Source of the DNA: Spirosoma sp. SC4-14
GTDB lineage: Bacteria; Bacteroidota; Bacteroidia; Cytophagales; Spirosomataceae
DNA length: 64,000 bases
NCBI RefSeq assembly: GCF_037201965.1
Contig: NZ_CP147518.1
Coordinates: 7,495,001 to 7,559,000, forward strand
Reading direction: 5' to 3'
Program-made: the position numbers and the translations under genes
Shown here: positions 24,201 to 32,849 of the stretch, piece after piece
Numbering within the stretch: the first letter of the stretch is position 1
How the letters are laid out: each line of letters starts with the position of its first letter
Notes under the pieces: model-generated
What the model saw: only the letters and a program-made list of their open reading frames with translations
Told to the model about the DNA's origin: nothing
Database searches by the model: none

Positions 24201-26318
24201 TTAGGCCTTCACAGTACCTTTTTCTTTAGCAACAACAGTATCCGAGATGTTCTGCGGAACCACTTCGTAGTGCGAGAAAGTCAGGTTAGCCGTAGCGCGG
24301 CCCGACGACATCGTACGCAGGTCGGTAACGTAACCAAACAACTCCGACAGAGGCACATCAGCCTTGATCACTTGCGATCCGGCTTTTGTATCCATACCCT
24401 TCATCACACCCCGACGACGGTTGAGATCACCCGTAATTGGACCTGTATATTCTTCAGGCGTGATAACTTCAACAGCCATGATTGGTTCGAGTAGTTTCGG
24501 ACCAGCCTGACGAGCCGCTTCACGGAAGCCCAGGCGAGCCGCCATTTCGAACGACAGCGAGTCGGAGTCAACATCGTGGTACGAACCATGGAACAACCGA
24601 ACTCTCATGCTTTCGAGCGGGAAGCCAGCCAGCGGACCATTTCTCAATGACTCATCGAAGCCTTTCTGTACGGCAGGTATGAATTCACGTGGAATAACAC
24701 CACCAACAATACCGTTCACAAACTCCAGACCTGGCTGAACAATGCCATTTTCGTCTTCGCCCCGAGGTCCGAGTTCGAATACGATATCGGCAAATTTACC
24801 GCGACCACCTGTTTGTTTCTTATATACTTCGCGGTGCTCAACATTCTTGGTTAGCTTTTCTTTATAAGCCACTTGCGGTGCACCCTGGTTCACTTCTACC
24901 TTAAACTCACGACGCATCCGGTCGATGATGATTTCGAGGTGAAGCTCACCCATACCCCGGATAATAGTCTGGCCGGTTTCTTCGTTCGACTCAACTTTCA
25001 GGGTTGGATCTTCTTCAATCAGTTTACCGATTGCCTTCGAGAAGTTATCCTGATCGGCGGTTTTCTTCGGCTCAATAGCATATCCGATAACTGGATCGGG
25101 GAATACCATCGATTCCAGAACGATTGGGTTCTTCTCATCCGACAGGGTATCACCGGTCTTGATATCTTTGAAACCAACCACAGCACCAATATCGCCAGCT
25201 TCCAGACGCTCGATCTGGTTTTGCTTATTAGCGTGCATCTGGAAAATCCGCGAAATCCGCTCTTTGCTTCCCGAACGGTTGTTGAGGATGTAAGAACCTG
25301 ATTCCAGAACACCTGAATACGAACGAACAAAGCACAGACGGCCTACGTATGGGTCGGTAGCAATTTTAAATGCGAGTGCCGAGAACGGTTCGTCAGACGA
25401 CGGTTTACGCGAAATTTCTTCGCCCGTGTTTGGGTTAGTTCCTTTGATGCTTTCCTTGTCCAACGGCGATGGCAACAGCGCCATCACATAGTCGAGCATG
25501 GTTTGAACACCTTTATTCTTAAACGACGAGCCGCAAAGCATTGGCACGATCTTCATCGCGATGGTTGCTTTACGAAGAGCCGTCAGAATTTCGTCTTCGG
25601 TAATTGACTCCGGATCTTCGAAATATTTCTCCATCAGGCTGTCGTCAAATTCAGCAACAGCTTCCAGAAGTTTTTCGCGCCACTCGGTCGCTTCGTCTAG
25701 CATATCGTCTGGGATAGGAACAACCTGGAAGGTCATACCCTTATCGGCTTCGTTCCAAACGATACCCCGGAAGTTTACCAGATCAACTACACCTTTGAAG
25801 TTATCTTCTTCGCCGATAGGCAACTGAAGAGGAACGGCATAGCTTCCCAGCATTTCTTTTACCTGACGGCACACATTCAGAAAATCGGCTCCCGAACGGT
25901 CCATCTTGTTCACGAAGCCCAGACGAGCTACGTTGTAGTTGTTAGCCAGACGCCAGTTGGTTTCTGACTGAGGTTCAACGCCATCAACGGCGCTGAAGAG
26001 GAACACCAGACCATCCAGTACACGCAACGAACGGTTTACTTCTACTGTAAAGTCAACGTGACCTGGAGTATCAATAATGTTGATGTGGTATTTCTTGTCC
26101 CGATAGGTCCAGTCAACGGTAGTAGCAGCCGACGTAATGGTGATACCACGCTCCTGCTCCTGCTCCATCCAGTCCATTGTAGCAGCACCGTCGTGAACTT
26201 CACCGATCTTGTGGCTTACCCCGGCGTAATAGAGAATGCGTTCGGTCGTAGTTGTCTTACCTGCGTCGATGTGCGCAGCGATACCGATGTTTCTCGTGAA
26301 ATTTAAATCGCGAGCCAT
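24201..26318 (-). CDS. fusA: Translation elongation factor G
   Basis: EF-G is the GTPase that drives translocation and, with RRF, ribosome recycling. The start is placed at 26318 (MARDLNFTRNIGIAAHIDAG), 705 residues, because the G1 motif AHIDAGKT falls at 15-22 as usual; a longer frame adds 21 residues with no family likeness. DTPGH (G3) and NKMDRSGAD (G4) follow, and domain IV has GGVIPREFIPAVQKGF. It is followed by rpsJ but not preceded by rpsL-rpsG, so the str operon is split. It has its own strong promoter. Confidence 0.97.
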   Translation of the reverse strand: MARDLNFTRNIGIAAHIDAGKTTTTERILYYAGVSHKIGEVHDGAATMDWMEQEQERGITITSAATTVDWTYRDKKYHINIIDTPGHVDFTVEVNRSLRVLDGLVFLFSAVDGVEPQSETNWRLANNYNVARLGFVNKMDRSGADFLNVCRQVKEMLGSYAVPLQLPIGEEDNFKGVVDLVNFRGIVWNEADKGMTFQVVPIPDDMLDEATEWREKLLEAVAEFDDSLMEKYFEDPESITEDEILTALRKATIAMKIVPMLCGSSFKNKGVQTMLDYVMALLPSPLDKESIKGTNPNTGEEISRKPSSDEPFSALAFKIATDPYVGRLCFVRSYSGVLESGSYILNNRSGSKERISRIFQMHANKQNQIERLEAGDIGAVVGFKDIKTGDTLSDEKNPIVLESMVFPDPVIGYAIEPKKTADQDNFSKAIGKLIEEDPTLKVESNEETGQTIIRGMGELHLEIIIDRMRREFKVEVNQGAPQVAYKEKLTKNVEHREVYKKQTGGRGKFADIVFELGPRGEDENGIVQPGLEFVNGIVGGVIPREFIPAVQKGFDESLRNGPLAGFPLESMRVRLFHGSYHDVDSDSLSFEMAARLGFREAARQAGPKLLEPIMAVEVITPEEYTGPITGDLNRRRGVMKGMDTKAGSQVIKADVPLSELFGYVTDLRTMSSGRATANLTFSHYEVVPQNISDTVVAKEKGTVKA

Positions 26319-26406
26319 TAGCTTGTTATACTGAGAGTTATTTAATTCTAAAACAGCGGGAAGGGGCCGGTAAGTTCGCAAACGGCACCTTTTACGAATC
26401 AGGTCG

Positions 26407-26436
26407 CAAAATTACTGAAAGCCAATCAGAAAACAA
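26407..26436 (-). promoter_or_regulatory. Promoter of fusA
   Basis: TTG (26436-26434), a 19-base spacer and TAATTTTG (26414-26407) on the minus strand match the Bacteroidota consensus exactly. The 5' leader would be about 85 bases. Confidence 0.72.
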
Positions 26437-26588
26437 ATAGAAGTGCTAGAAATATAGTAGTTTAGATGGATATCAATCACACAACCCTAACGAAATAGAT
26501 CAATTTTAACGAGTAGGGTTATGAAATAGGCAATTACGACGGGATTTAATAAATCGTGAGTCAAACAAAAGATATACTAAATCTATAT

Positions 26589-26617
26589 TTTTAGAAGAAA
26601 TATTTTTTCTTCTAAAA
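26589..26617. repeat. AT-rich hairpin between fusA and the ABC exporter gene
   Basis: Perfect 12-bp arms TTTTAGAAGAAA (26589-26600) and TTTCTTCTAAAA (26606-26617) around a 5-base loop. In the 371-base divergent spacer it lies upstream of both the fusA promoter and the exporter start, so it may be an operator or cruciform; no function can be assigned. Nothing else beyond the fusA promoter was seen in this spacer. Confidence 0.5.
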
Positions 26618-26689
26618 GCTGATTATTCTTTGTTTTTGTCAACTTTGCATTACGATTCTGGTTCAGAATCGAGACCGTAACTTAGCATC

Positions 26690-28480
26690 ATGCAAAATCC
26701 TTATTTGTCGCTTCTGCATACGGCCTGGCAATATGCGCGGGAAGAAAAAAGGCAGTATGTACTCGTTTACGTATTGTTTATTCTGGCGAACCTTGTAGTG
26801 GCTTTGCATCCTCTTCTTTTTGGATGGTTTGTCGAATCCATTCAGCATAAGGGTACTGATATTTTGCATAGTGTGTTGCTATATGCTGGTGGAGTGCTGG
26901 GCCTTAAGGTACTTGAGTGGTCCTTTCATGGGCCTGCTCGTGTTTTCGAACGAAAGCTTGCCTTTAACCTGAGCCGCAATTTTTTGGCAGAGCTTTATCA
27001 TCAGACGCTGCATCTGCCAGTAAGCTGGCATAAAGACCATCATAGCGGTGCTACCATTAATCGAATTCGAAAAGCATACGATGCCCTGAAAGCTTTTTTT
27101 CAGAATGGGTTTATCTACCTCCATGCTATTTCTAAATTCTTGTTCTCGTTTGGAGCAATGCTGTATTTTTCGCCTTTGTTCGGCCTGATTGGAGTGGCTT
27201 TGGGTGCATTAACAGTTTATGTGATTCTCTGTTTCGACCGGCCTTTTATTAAAGCACTCGACGAAACCAATGAACGGGAACATACTGCTTCGTCTACACT
27301 GTTCGATAGCTTGTCCAATATTGTTACGGTTATTACTTTAAGACTGGAGAAGCGTATTGAAGACAGTTTTGCCGACAAGATTGGGGCCATTTTTCCTCCA
27401 TTTATGCGGCAGGTAACGATTAATGAATGGAAGTGGTTTGTAGCCAGTATGCTGATAATACTGATTTATGTAGTTATGGCAACGGGTTACGTTTATCAAC
27501 ACTATGTACCTGGGCAGGTTTTTTATGTCGGCGGATTAGTAACACTACTAGGCTATGTAAATCAGTTTACGAGTGTATTTAACGACGTAGCGTTTCAGTA
27601 TACACAAATTGTTCAGTTCAATACGGATGTTCAAACGGCGCGCGGTATTGGCGTAGCTTATGCACAGCACGATCGCACTGATACCGAAAATGTGCTACCC
27701 CAAAGCTGGCAATCCATCACGCTTTCGAATCTGAATTTTTCGCATTCTCCATCAGGTTTTAGCCAGCGTAATAGCCCTGTGCTTCATAATATACGGATTC
27801 AGGTAAGCCGTGGTAAACGTATAGCCTTTATTGGCGAAAGTGGCTCGGGGAAGAGCACCTTGCTAACCTTATTGCGTGGTCTATATTCATCAGAACCAGG
27901 TTTATTGGTAGATGTCGATGGCCATATTTACACTGAGATGAAAGTGGTTGCCAATACGGTTACGCTCTTTCCGCAGGAACCCGAAATTTTTGAGAATACA
28001 ATTGGGTATAATATAACGCTAGGACTCCCTTTCAGCGATGCCGATGTAATGGAGGTTTGTCAAACCGCGCACTTTGCCGACATTGTTAAAGGTCTTCCTT
28101 TAGGCTTGGAAACCAATATTCAGGAAAAAGGGCTAAACCTATCGGGTGGTCAGCGCCAGCGACTGGCATTGGCTCGTGGAGTTTTAGCTGCCCGTACGAG
28201 CAATATTGTCCTGCTCGATGAACCAACGAGCAGTGTTGACCCTAAAACGGAGTTTGAAATTTACCACAGAATGCTTCAGGAGTTTTCCGACAAAGCTGTT
28301 GTTTCAACGCTTCATCGTTTGCATCTCCTGCCGATGTTCGATTACATCTACATTCTTTATAATGGTCGAATTGTGGATGAGGGTTCTTTTATGGAACTAC
28401 GCCAACGTAGTCCAATTTTTCAGGAAATGTGGTCGCATCAAAAAGAAGTGATGGATACTCAGGAACGGGTAGTCGCCTAG
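26690..28480 (+). CDS. ABC exporter, fused membrane and ATPase domains
   Basis: A 596-residue half-transporter of the MsbA/lipid-and-drug exporter type that would work as a homodimer in the inner membrane. About six hydrophobic segments lie within residues 20-300. The ATPase has Walker A GESGSGKS (382-389), Q-loop in LFPQEPEIF (Q429), signature LSGGQ (484-488), Walker B IVLLDE (506-511) and H-loop in VSTLHRLH. All catalytic residues are present. The linker is short and there is no peptidase domain. Substrate is unknown; lipid A core export by an MsbA-like protein is possible but not supported by neighbours. Confidence 0.93.
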   Translation: MQNPYLSLLHTAWQYAREEKRQYVLVYVLFILANLVVALHPLLFGWFVESIQHKGTDILHSVLLYAGGVLGLKVLEWSFHGPARVFERKLAFNLSRNFLAELYHQTLHLPVSWHKDHHSGATINRIRKAYDALKAFFQNGFIYLHAISKFLFSFGAMLYFSPLFGLIGVALGALTVYVILCFDRPFIKALDETNEREHTASSTLFDSLSNIVTVITLRLEKRIEDSFADKIGAIFPPFMRQVTINEWKWFVASMLIILIYVVMATGYVYQHYVPGQVFYVGGLVTLLGYVNQFTSVFNDVAFQYTQIVQFNTDVQTARGIGVAYAQHDRTDTENVLPQSWQSITLSNLNFSHSPSGFSQRNSPVLHNIRIQVSRGKRIAFIGESGSGKSTLLTLLRGLYSSEPGLLVDVDGHIYTEMKVVANTVTLFPQEPEIFENTIGYNITLGLPFSDADVMEVCQTAHFADIVKGLPLGLETNIQEKGLNLSGGQRQRLALARGVLAARTSNIVLLDEPTSSVDPKTEFEIYHRMLQEFSDKAVVSTLHRLHLLPMFDYIYILYNGRIVDEGSFMELRQRSPIFQEMWSHQKEVMDTQERVVA

Positions 28481-28492
28481 CTTTTTAGAGGC

Positions 28493-28529
28493 ACTAGCAA
28501 AGTCTGCTTTTACGGCAGGCTTTGCTAGT
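28493..28529. terminator. Hairpin at the convergent exporter/repressor junction
   Basis: Arms of 15 bases with one mismatch, ACTAGCAAAGTCTGC and GCAGGCTTTGCTAGT, around a 7-base loop. It fills the 55-base gap between two convergent genes and probably stops both, although neither side has a U-tract. Confidence 0.5.
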
Positions 28530-28535
28530 AGAATG

Positions 28536-29249
28536 TTACTCGACCGGCGCTTCAACAATTGTTACAATTTTCCACAACCCCCGAATATCCTGCATAGGCA
28601 CCGTAACGTTGCCCCCATTGGGGTTATCGGAGTGAAGAGTCAGGTATTTGCGAGTGATAAGCTCGTTGTCGCGAATGCGTTTCACAACGAAATAATCCCG
28701 ATACATTACCGCATAAACCCCACCAGATTGGTACTCCCAGTCATTTTCGTTGATTGGTACGGCCAGCACTTTAGCCCCATGTGCTAACTGAGGGCTCATA
28801 CTGTTTCCAGAAATTTCCAGCACAACAGCTCTTTTGTGGCCTTTCAGCACCGGTCTGCGTACACGGAACATTTCGGTTTCCGATGTTGAATAGCCGTCCG
28901 CAAAACTTTCCACAAACGTTGCATAGAACCGAACAGGCACAAACGGGATTTCAACCGTTTCTTCATCGGTATCGCTCACCTTGGCATTCGCTTCTGGTGA
29001 GTTCAGAATTGGCAGGATGCCACGAATTAAATAGTCGGCACTGATTTGTGGATAGCAAGCCAGCAAACTCATGATTGTATCATAAGAGGGTTTGGCCCTA
29101 CCATTCAATATATTATAAAACTTAGATGGGTTCTCCCCTAACTCTTTGGCAATCTGATATATGGTAATCCCAAGAGCATCAAAAACATGCTTTAACCGAT
29201 CCTGTATCGTCACTGCTTCGCTAATTTTTTCCAAACATTTTTCTGCCAT
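28536..29249 (-). CDS. LexA/CI-like repressor: XRE helix-turn-helix plus S24 peptidase domain
   Basis: The start is placed at 29249 (MAEKCLEKISEAVTIQDRLK), 237 residues; a longer frame adds 34 hydrophobic, unlike residues that would cross the probable operator. Residues 15-65 form an XRE-type HTH (ITIYQIAKELGENPSKFYNI). Residues 130-230 match the S24 (LexA/UmuD) fold with catalytic S150 in ISGNSMSP and K190 in YFVVKRI, so RecA-stimulated self-cleavage is possible; a canonical Ala-Gly cleavage site was not identified. It is divergent from a Y-family polymerase across a 120-base region with an inverted repeat, so it is likely to repress both genes and respond to DNA damage. That link is inference. 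Confidence 0.85.
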   Translation of the reverse strand: MAEKCLEKISEAVTIQDRLKHVFDALGITIYQIAKELGENPSKFYNILNGRAKPSYDTIMSLLACYPQISADYLIRGILPILNSPEANAKVSDTDEETVEIPFVPVRFYATFVESFADGYSTSETEMFRVRRPVLKGHKRAVVLEISGNSMSPQLAHGAKVLAVPINENDWEYQSGGVYAVMYRDYFVVKRIRDNELITRKYLTLHSDNPNGGNVTVPMQDIRGLWKIVTIVEAPVE

Positions 29250-29272
29250 TATAGTATGGATGTTTGACAGTA

Positions 29273-29304
29273 TAATACAAGTAAAATATATTGCGCTTGT
29301 ATTA
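29273..29304. promoter_or_regulatory. Candidate operator between the S24 repressor and Y-family polymerase genes
   Basis: Perfect 9-bp arms TAATACAAG (29273-29281) and CTTGTATTA (29296-29304) lie 14 bases apart, a layout suited to a dimeric repressor. A minus-strand TATGTTTG (29315-29308) -7 box sits next to it, which would place the repressor gene's start of transcription inside the repeat. Confidence 0.5.
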
Positions 29305-29307
29305 CAA

Positions 29308-29315
29308 CAAACATA
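29308..29315 (-). promoter_or_regulatory. Possible promoter of the S24 repressor gene
   Basis: TATGTTTG on the minus strand is a full match to the -7 box; no TTG stands at the expected distance. Its position beside the 9-bp inverted repeat fits autoregulation. Confidence 0.35.
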
Positions 29316-29369
29316 CAACAAATACAGACGAATGACAGCACTAAAAGACACTTTCTTTCTATAAAATTA

Positions 29370-30635
29370 ATGAACCGGAACCGACTTGTAAATCATACTT
29401 CTCCTACGGTCCTGTTTGTGGATATGAACAGTTTTTTTGCCTCATGCGAACAGCAGGATAATTACTGGCTACGAGGCCGGCCTATAGGAGTATGCGTTTA
29501 TACGGGAAAACACGGCTGTGTGATTGCTCCTTCCATTGAAGCAAAACAGCGAGGCATAAAAACAGGTATGCGACTCGATCAGGCTATACTACTTTGTCCT
29601 GAATTGGTTCCGGTAGAAACTCACCCAAACCGATATCGCGAATATCATACAAAGATTATAGCTGTTCTGCGTAGCTTTTCGGACAATGTAGTTCCTAAGA
29701 GCATCGATGAGGCTGTACTCGATCTGACTAATTATCAACTGGTTTATAAAGATATTCAACAGGTAGCCCGAAATATTAAGCAGGCAATTCGCGAAAAAGT
29801 GGGCGACTACCTGCAGTGCTCAATCGGTATAGCGCCTAATGTTTTTCTGGCAAAACTAGCTTCCGATGTTCAGAAACCAGATGGTTTAACGCTGATCACA
29901 CCCGATACGATTGATGCTGTATTAGCCCGACTTACCTTAACTGATCTGCCCGGCATTGGCCAGCGCATGGCGAATCGTTTACAGTCCCATGGCATCCAGA
30001 CTCCACTTGATCTTCGTCATACCCCTCCCGAGCGCCTTCGGGCGATTTGCCAGAGTATTGTTGGCTGGCATTGGCACATCCGGCTAAACTTTGGTGGTGA
30101 GGTGGATCTGGCCACACACGATGGCAATAAAAGTATGTCGGCCATGCGTACCATTTCTTCGGAACAGCGACAAACTTCCGAGCAACTGGATGAGCTACTC
30201 CAGTCGCTCTGTCTAACTCTCGAAAGGCGCATGGTTCGTCAGAACGTTTTTTGTCAGGATATGTCGTTCTCGTGCCGTTACCATACTGGCAAAACGTTCA
30301 ATTATGAGGTCCGTTTTCCTGAGCCCAAACAGGATGGCATCGAATTGTATCAGGTTATTCGTGAACGACTCGATAAATTTCAGGCAACTCATCGTTGCGA
30401 ACCCGTTCTGAATGCATACTTACGCAGTATGAGTGTAGTTGTCTTTCGGTTTATTCCTACTGATGCTGTACCGCTTAATCTATTTGATAACAATACCCGA
30501 AAAAATACCCTTCGCCAAACGCTACATCAACTAAAGGCCAGGTATGGTAATGATAAACTCATGCGAGCTACCGAACTCCGCGACCACCCGGTCTACCGTG
30601 ATGTTATTGGTTTTGGCAACATCAACGATCTATAG
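29370..30635 (+). CDS. Y-family DNA polymerase, UmuC/DinB type
   Basis: A 421-residue translesion DNA polymerase. The palm carries the metal ligands D18 in LFVDMNSFFASCEQQ and D113-E114 in PKSIDEAVLDLT. The fingers have VIAPSIEAKQRGIKTGM; the thumb has LPGIGQRMANRLQSHGI (helix-hairpin-helix); a little-finger domain follows (about 240-350). Length suits UmuC (about 420) better than DinB (about 350). No separate umuD is present, but the divergent neighbour has a UmuD-like S24 domain. The name umuC is likely but not certain, so no symbol is given. Damage-inducible expression is inferred. Confidence 0.9.
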   Translation: MNRNRLVNHTSPTVLFVDMNSFFASCEQQDNYWLRGRPIGVCVYTGKHGCVIAPSIEAKQRGIKTGMRLDQAILLCPELVPVETHPNRYREYHTKIIAVLRSFSDNVVPKSIDEAVLDLTNYQLVYKDIQQVARNIKQAIREKVGDYLQCSIGIAPNVFLAKLASDVQKPDGLTLITPDTIDAVLARLTLTDLPGIGQRMANRLQSHGIQTPLDLRHTPPERLRAICQSIVGWHWHIRLNFGGEVDLATHDGNKSMSAMRTISSEQRQTSEQLDELLQSLCLTLERRMVRQNVFCQDMSFSCRYHTGKTFNYEVRFPEPKQDGIELYQVIRERLDKFQATHRCEPVLNAYLRSMSVVVFRFIPTDAVPLNLFDNNTRKNTLRQTLHQLKARYGNDKLMRATELRDHPVYRDVIGFGNINDL

Positions 30636-30638
30636 CTT

Positions 30639-31457
30639 TCAGTTAATAATTTGTTCTTTCGGGCAAAAGAATGTTGTTCTTCCCCCCACCACTGAGCGCT
30701 CAATGCGCGTTCGGCAACGAGGGCAATAGTTGTGGGCTTCTAAGTCGTCGTATGGCGAATTGTCCCATTCCCGTACATGAATAAGAAAACTGAGTGGAAA
30801 ATCGCGATAGGTAGCTTCGTGTCGGATGGCCGTTTCCAGAACAAATTGTATTGCTTCATGAATTCGGCTTATTTGCTCATTGCTGAGGGAGTCGACACGT
30901 TGCTCAGGATGCACAAACGCCTGAAACAAGACTTCATCGACAATCCAGTTTCCTAAACCTGCAACAACACTCTGATCGAGTAATACAGGTTTTATCAATG
31001 CTTTTTTTCGGCCGATGTTTCTTTTGAAATCTGCCAGAGATATATCCAGGCCATCTTTAGCTATTTTTTTTTGCTCCAGGTAAGCGTCAATATTCTCAAT
31101 TATTCCTACTCGCTCAAACTTACGTGGACAAATAAACCCCAGATTAAAACCATTGGTAAATTCAAATACGATTCGGGCAAAACGTGGTCGGCCAATCGAG
31201 CTATGATAATATTCCAGATCGCCAGTCATACCAAAATGCATATGAACGATAACCGTTGAGCTGTCGGTCAGAATAAATAAATTTTTCCCAACCCGCCAAG
31301 TGCCCGTAAACTGTCGACCTTCGAGTTGGTGAAGCAAGGTGCTATAGTCGGTAGTAAGCAATTTTTTGTCTTCAACTTCAATATGACTGATTGGCTGATA
31401 TAGCGATGAGGCTTGCAGGTATTGTCGCCTGATTTCAACTTCGGGCAGTTCGGGCAT
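30639..31457 (-). CDS. mutM: Formamidopyrimidine-DNA glycosylase (Fpg/MutM) with altered zinc finger
   Basis: Removes 8-oxoguanine and formamidopyrimidines by glycosylase and beta/delta-lyase action. The 272-residue protein has the catalytic N-terminus MPELPEVE (P2, E3), conserved Lys in WRVGKNLFIL, HMHFGMTG and the helix-two-turn-helix AGLGNWIVDEVLF. The C-terminal zinc finger reads C245-P-R-C248...C265-P-K-E268: the fourth ligand, normally Cys, is Glu. Fold and DNA-binding Arg of VVGGRTTFFC are kept. It converges on the Y-family polymerase gene with a 3-base gap, grouping two repair genes. Confidence 0.92.
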   Translation of the reverse strand: MPELPEVEIRRQYLQASSLYQPISHIEVEDKKLLTTDYSTLLHQLEGRQFTGTWRVGKNLFILTDSSTVIVHMHFGMTGDLEYYHSSIGRPRFARIVFEFTNGFNLGFICPRKFERVGIIENIDAYLEQKKIAKDGLDISLADFKRNIGRKKALIKPVLLDQSVVAGLGNWIVDEVLFQAFVHPEQRVDSLSNEQISRIHEAIQFVLETAIRHEATYRDFPLSFLIHVREWDNSPYDDLEAHNYCPRCRTRIERSVVGGRTTFFCPKEQIIN

Positions 31458-31575
31458 TGTTTTTATCTGATAACTAATCGGTACGAGTAGTTGTTCTTTA
31501 CATAGTAGCCAGAATTCACATTTGAAGGGTTGCTGGAAATAGCTTTTTAAATAATTTATTATTCGGTTTAACTAA

Positions 31576-31601
31576 TTGACAATCAAAATATATTACCTTT
31601 G
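31576..31601 (+). promoter_or_regulatory. Promoter of the 31.6-kb RNA / coiled-coil protein gene
   Basis: TTG (31576-31578), 15 bases, then TACCTTTG (31594-31601). The -7 box is a full match; the spacer is shorter than usual. It lies in a 374-base gene-free stretch. Confidence 0.5.
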
Positions 31602-31605
31602 TCTA

Positions 31606-31796
31606 TATTGGAATAAGCTAAAACTTTTTTGGACTAGTATTAGTTCTTTTAGGCAATATGCCAGTATGGGAGGGCGTTCCGAGATTACGCAATCACAAAA
31701 AAAATAGATTCTCTATAACAAAACTATACATTTCTTAAGCCTAACTACACTCAGATGTAACAACCTCTACACAACCGCGCAAGCGGCTTTTTTGAG
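31606..31796 (+). ncRNA. Possible small RNA or attenuated leader ending in an intrinsic terminator
   Basis: Between the promoter at 31576-31601 and the coding gene at 31832 stands a compact terminator: CCGC, a GCAA tetraloop, GCGG and then CTTTTTT (31775-31793). A transcript of about 190 bases would end there. Inside it UUAGGC (about 31649) can pair with GCCUAA (about 31739). No coding frame or known RNA family (6S, SRP, tmRNA, RNase P) was recognised. It could equally be a leader that attenuates the downstream gene. Confidence 0.35.
31775..31793 (+). terminator. Intrinsic terminator with GNRA loop
   Basis: CCGC-GCAA-GCGG followed by CTTTTTT. It stands 38 bases before the next ATG on the same strand, so it would stop or attenuate transcription reaching that gene. 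Confidence 0.6.
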
Positions 31797-31831
31797 TCTG
31801 TGCATGTTAAACTGTTAAACTGAAAATTGCT

Positions 31832-32767
31832 ATGGAGAACAATCCGCCAAGGTCGAAGACAAACGGCGCCCTACTAGCTGCACTTATTATAATGACAGGT
31901 TTGGCTGGTGTATCGAGTTATCTGTACTTCGATCAGAAAAAGGTATCGGAGAATCAGGAAGTAACAATTTCTGAGCGTGTTGAAGAACTCTCAACAACAC
32001 GGGTAAAATTAGATTCGATTTCTACAGCACTGGATGCTAAAATTGCAGAAGTGCAAAAATTAGGTGGAGATGTTTCTGAGCTTGAAAAAGTAAAAGCTCA
32101 GTTGGAAGCTGATAAAGCTTCTTTACGCAAAGGTAATCGGATTTCGATTGCCAAATACGAAACTAAAATCAAGCAGTATGAAGCATTCCTGGTCGAAAAA
32201 GATACCCTGATTGCTAATCTACAGCGCGAGAATGTGACATTGGCTAACAATGTTAAAGTTCTGGACGAAGAAAACACCGGACTGAAAACGGATAGACAGC
32301 GATTGTCTGACTCCGTTTCGACGGTAGTTGCGCAGAATCAGGATTTGAGCACGAAAGTAACACGGGCTGCTGCACTGAAAGCGCAAAACGTGAAAGTGTT
32401 TGCGGTGAATTCGAAAGGTAAGGTAAAAGAAGACGATTCATACAAAGCCAAACGTCTCGACAAGATTAAGCTGGTCTATACTCTGTTGGATAACCCGCTT
32501 ACAAAAGAAGAGCCCAAAGAAGTGTTTGTCCGCGTACTCGATCCTACGGGAGCAGTTGTATCCGATATGGCAAATGGCTCAGGCACCTTTACGGTAGATG
32601 GTAACGAGACCATCTATACAACCAAGCAAACGGTTAACTACACCAACAATGGCCAGAATGTGGAGCTTCTGTATACACGGGGAATTCCTTACAAACCTGG
32701 CAAGTATACTGTTGAGCTGTATTCTGAAGGATTCCGGATTGGATCTGGCGAATTTGCCGTTCGCTAA
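31832..32767 (+). CDS. Membrane-anchored coiled-coil protein of unknown function
   Basis: Not recognised as a named family. The 311-residue protein has one membrane segment at about 12-33 (GALLAALIIMTGLAGVSSYL), then a long heptad-rich region (about 40-190) with Leu/Ile/Val at core positions and few Pro, predicted to form a coiled coil, and a compact beta-rich C-terminal domain (about 195-311: VKVFAVNSKGKV, KLVYTLLDNPL, GIPYKPGKYTVELYSEGF). The N-terminus is short and charged, so the bulk should be periplasmic. Similar architecture is common in Bacteroidota hypothetical proteins. It stands alone, preceded by a possible RNA element and followed by a strong terminator. Confidence 0.75.
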   Translation: MENNPPRSKTNGALLAALIIMTGLAGVSSYLYFDQKKVSENQEVTISERVEELSTTRVKLDSISTALDAKIAEVQKLGGDVSELEKVKAQLEADKASLRKGNRISIAKYETKIKQYEAFLVEKDTLIANLQRENVTLANNVKVLDEENTGLKTDRQRLSDSVSTVVAQNQDLSTKVTRAAALKAQNVKVFAVNSKGKVKEDDSYKAKRLDKIKLVYTLLDNPLTKEEPKEVFVRVLDPTGAVVSDMANGSGTFTVDGNETIYTTKQTVNYTNNGQNVELLYTRGIPYKPGKYTVELYSEGFRIGSGEFAVR

Positions 32768-32780
32768 TCAATCATTCTAA

Positions 32781-32826
32781 TAAGCGAAAAAACGCGGCAC
32801 CTAACGGTGTCGCGTTTTTTCGCTTA
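32781..32826. terminator. Bidirectional terminator
   Basis: Long arms AAGCGAAAAAACGCGGCACC and GGTGTCGCGTTTTTTCGCTT with one mismatch and a TAAC loop. The embedded A6/T6 runs give a U-tract in either direction. It serves the coiled-coil gene and the convergent lipoprotein gene. Confidence 0.85.
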
Positions 32827-32849
32827 TCTCATTTTCGAGAAATATGGTT

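Noticed and set aside
24201..26381. Longer EF-G start at 26381
   Set aside because: The additional 21 residues are unlike the family, while MARDLNFTRN is the conserved beginning.
31606..31796. 6S, SRP or tmRNA gene
   Set aside because: No SRP GGAA-type apical loop, no tag frame and no long 5'-3' end pairing as in 6S RNA; kept only as an unclassified RNA candidate.
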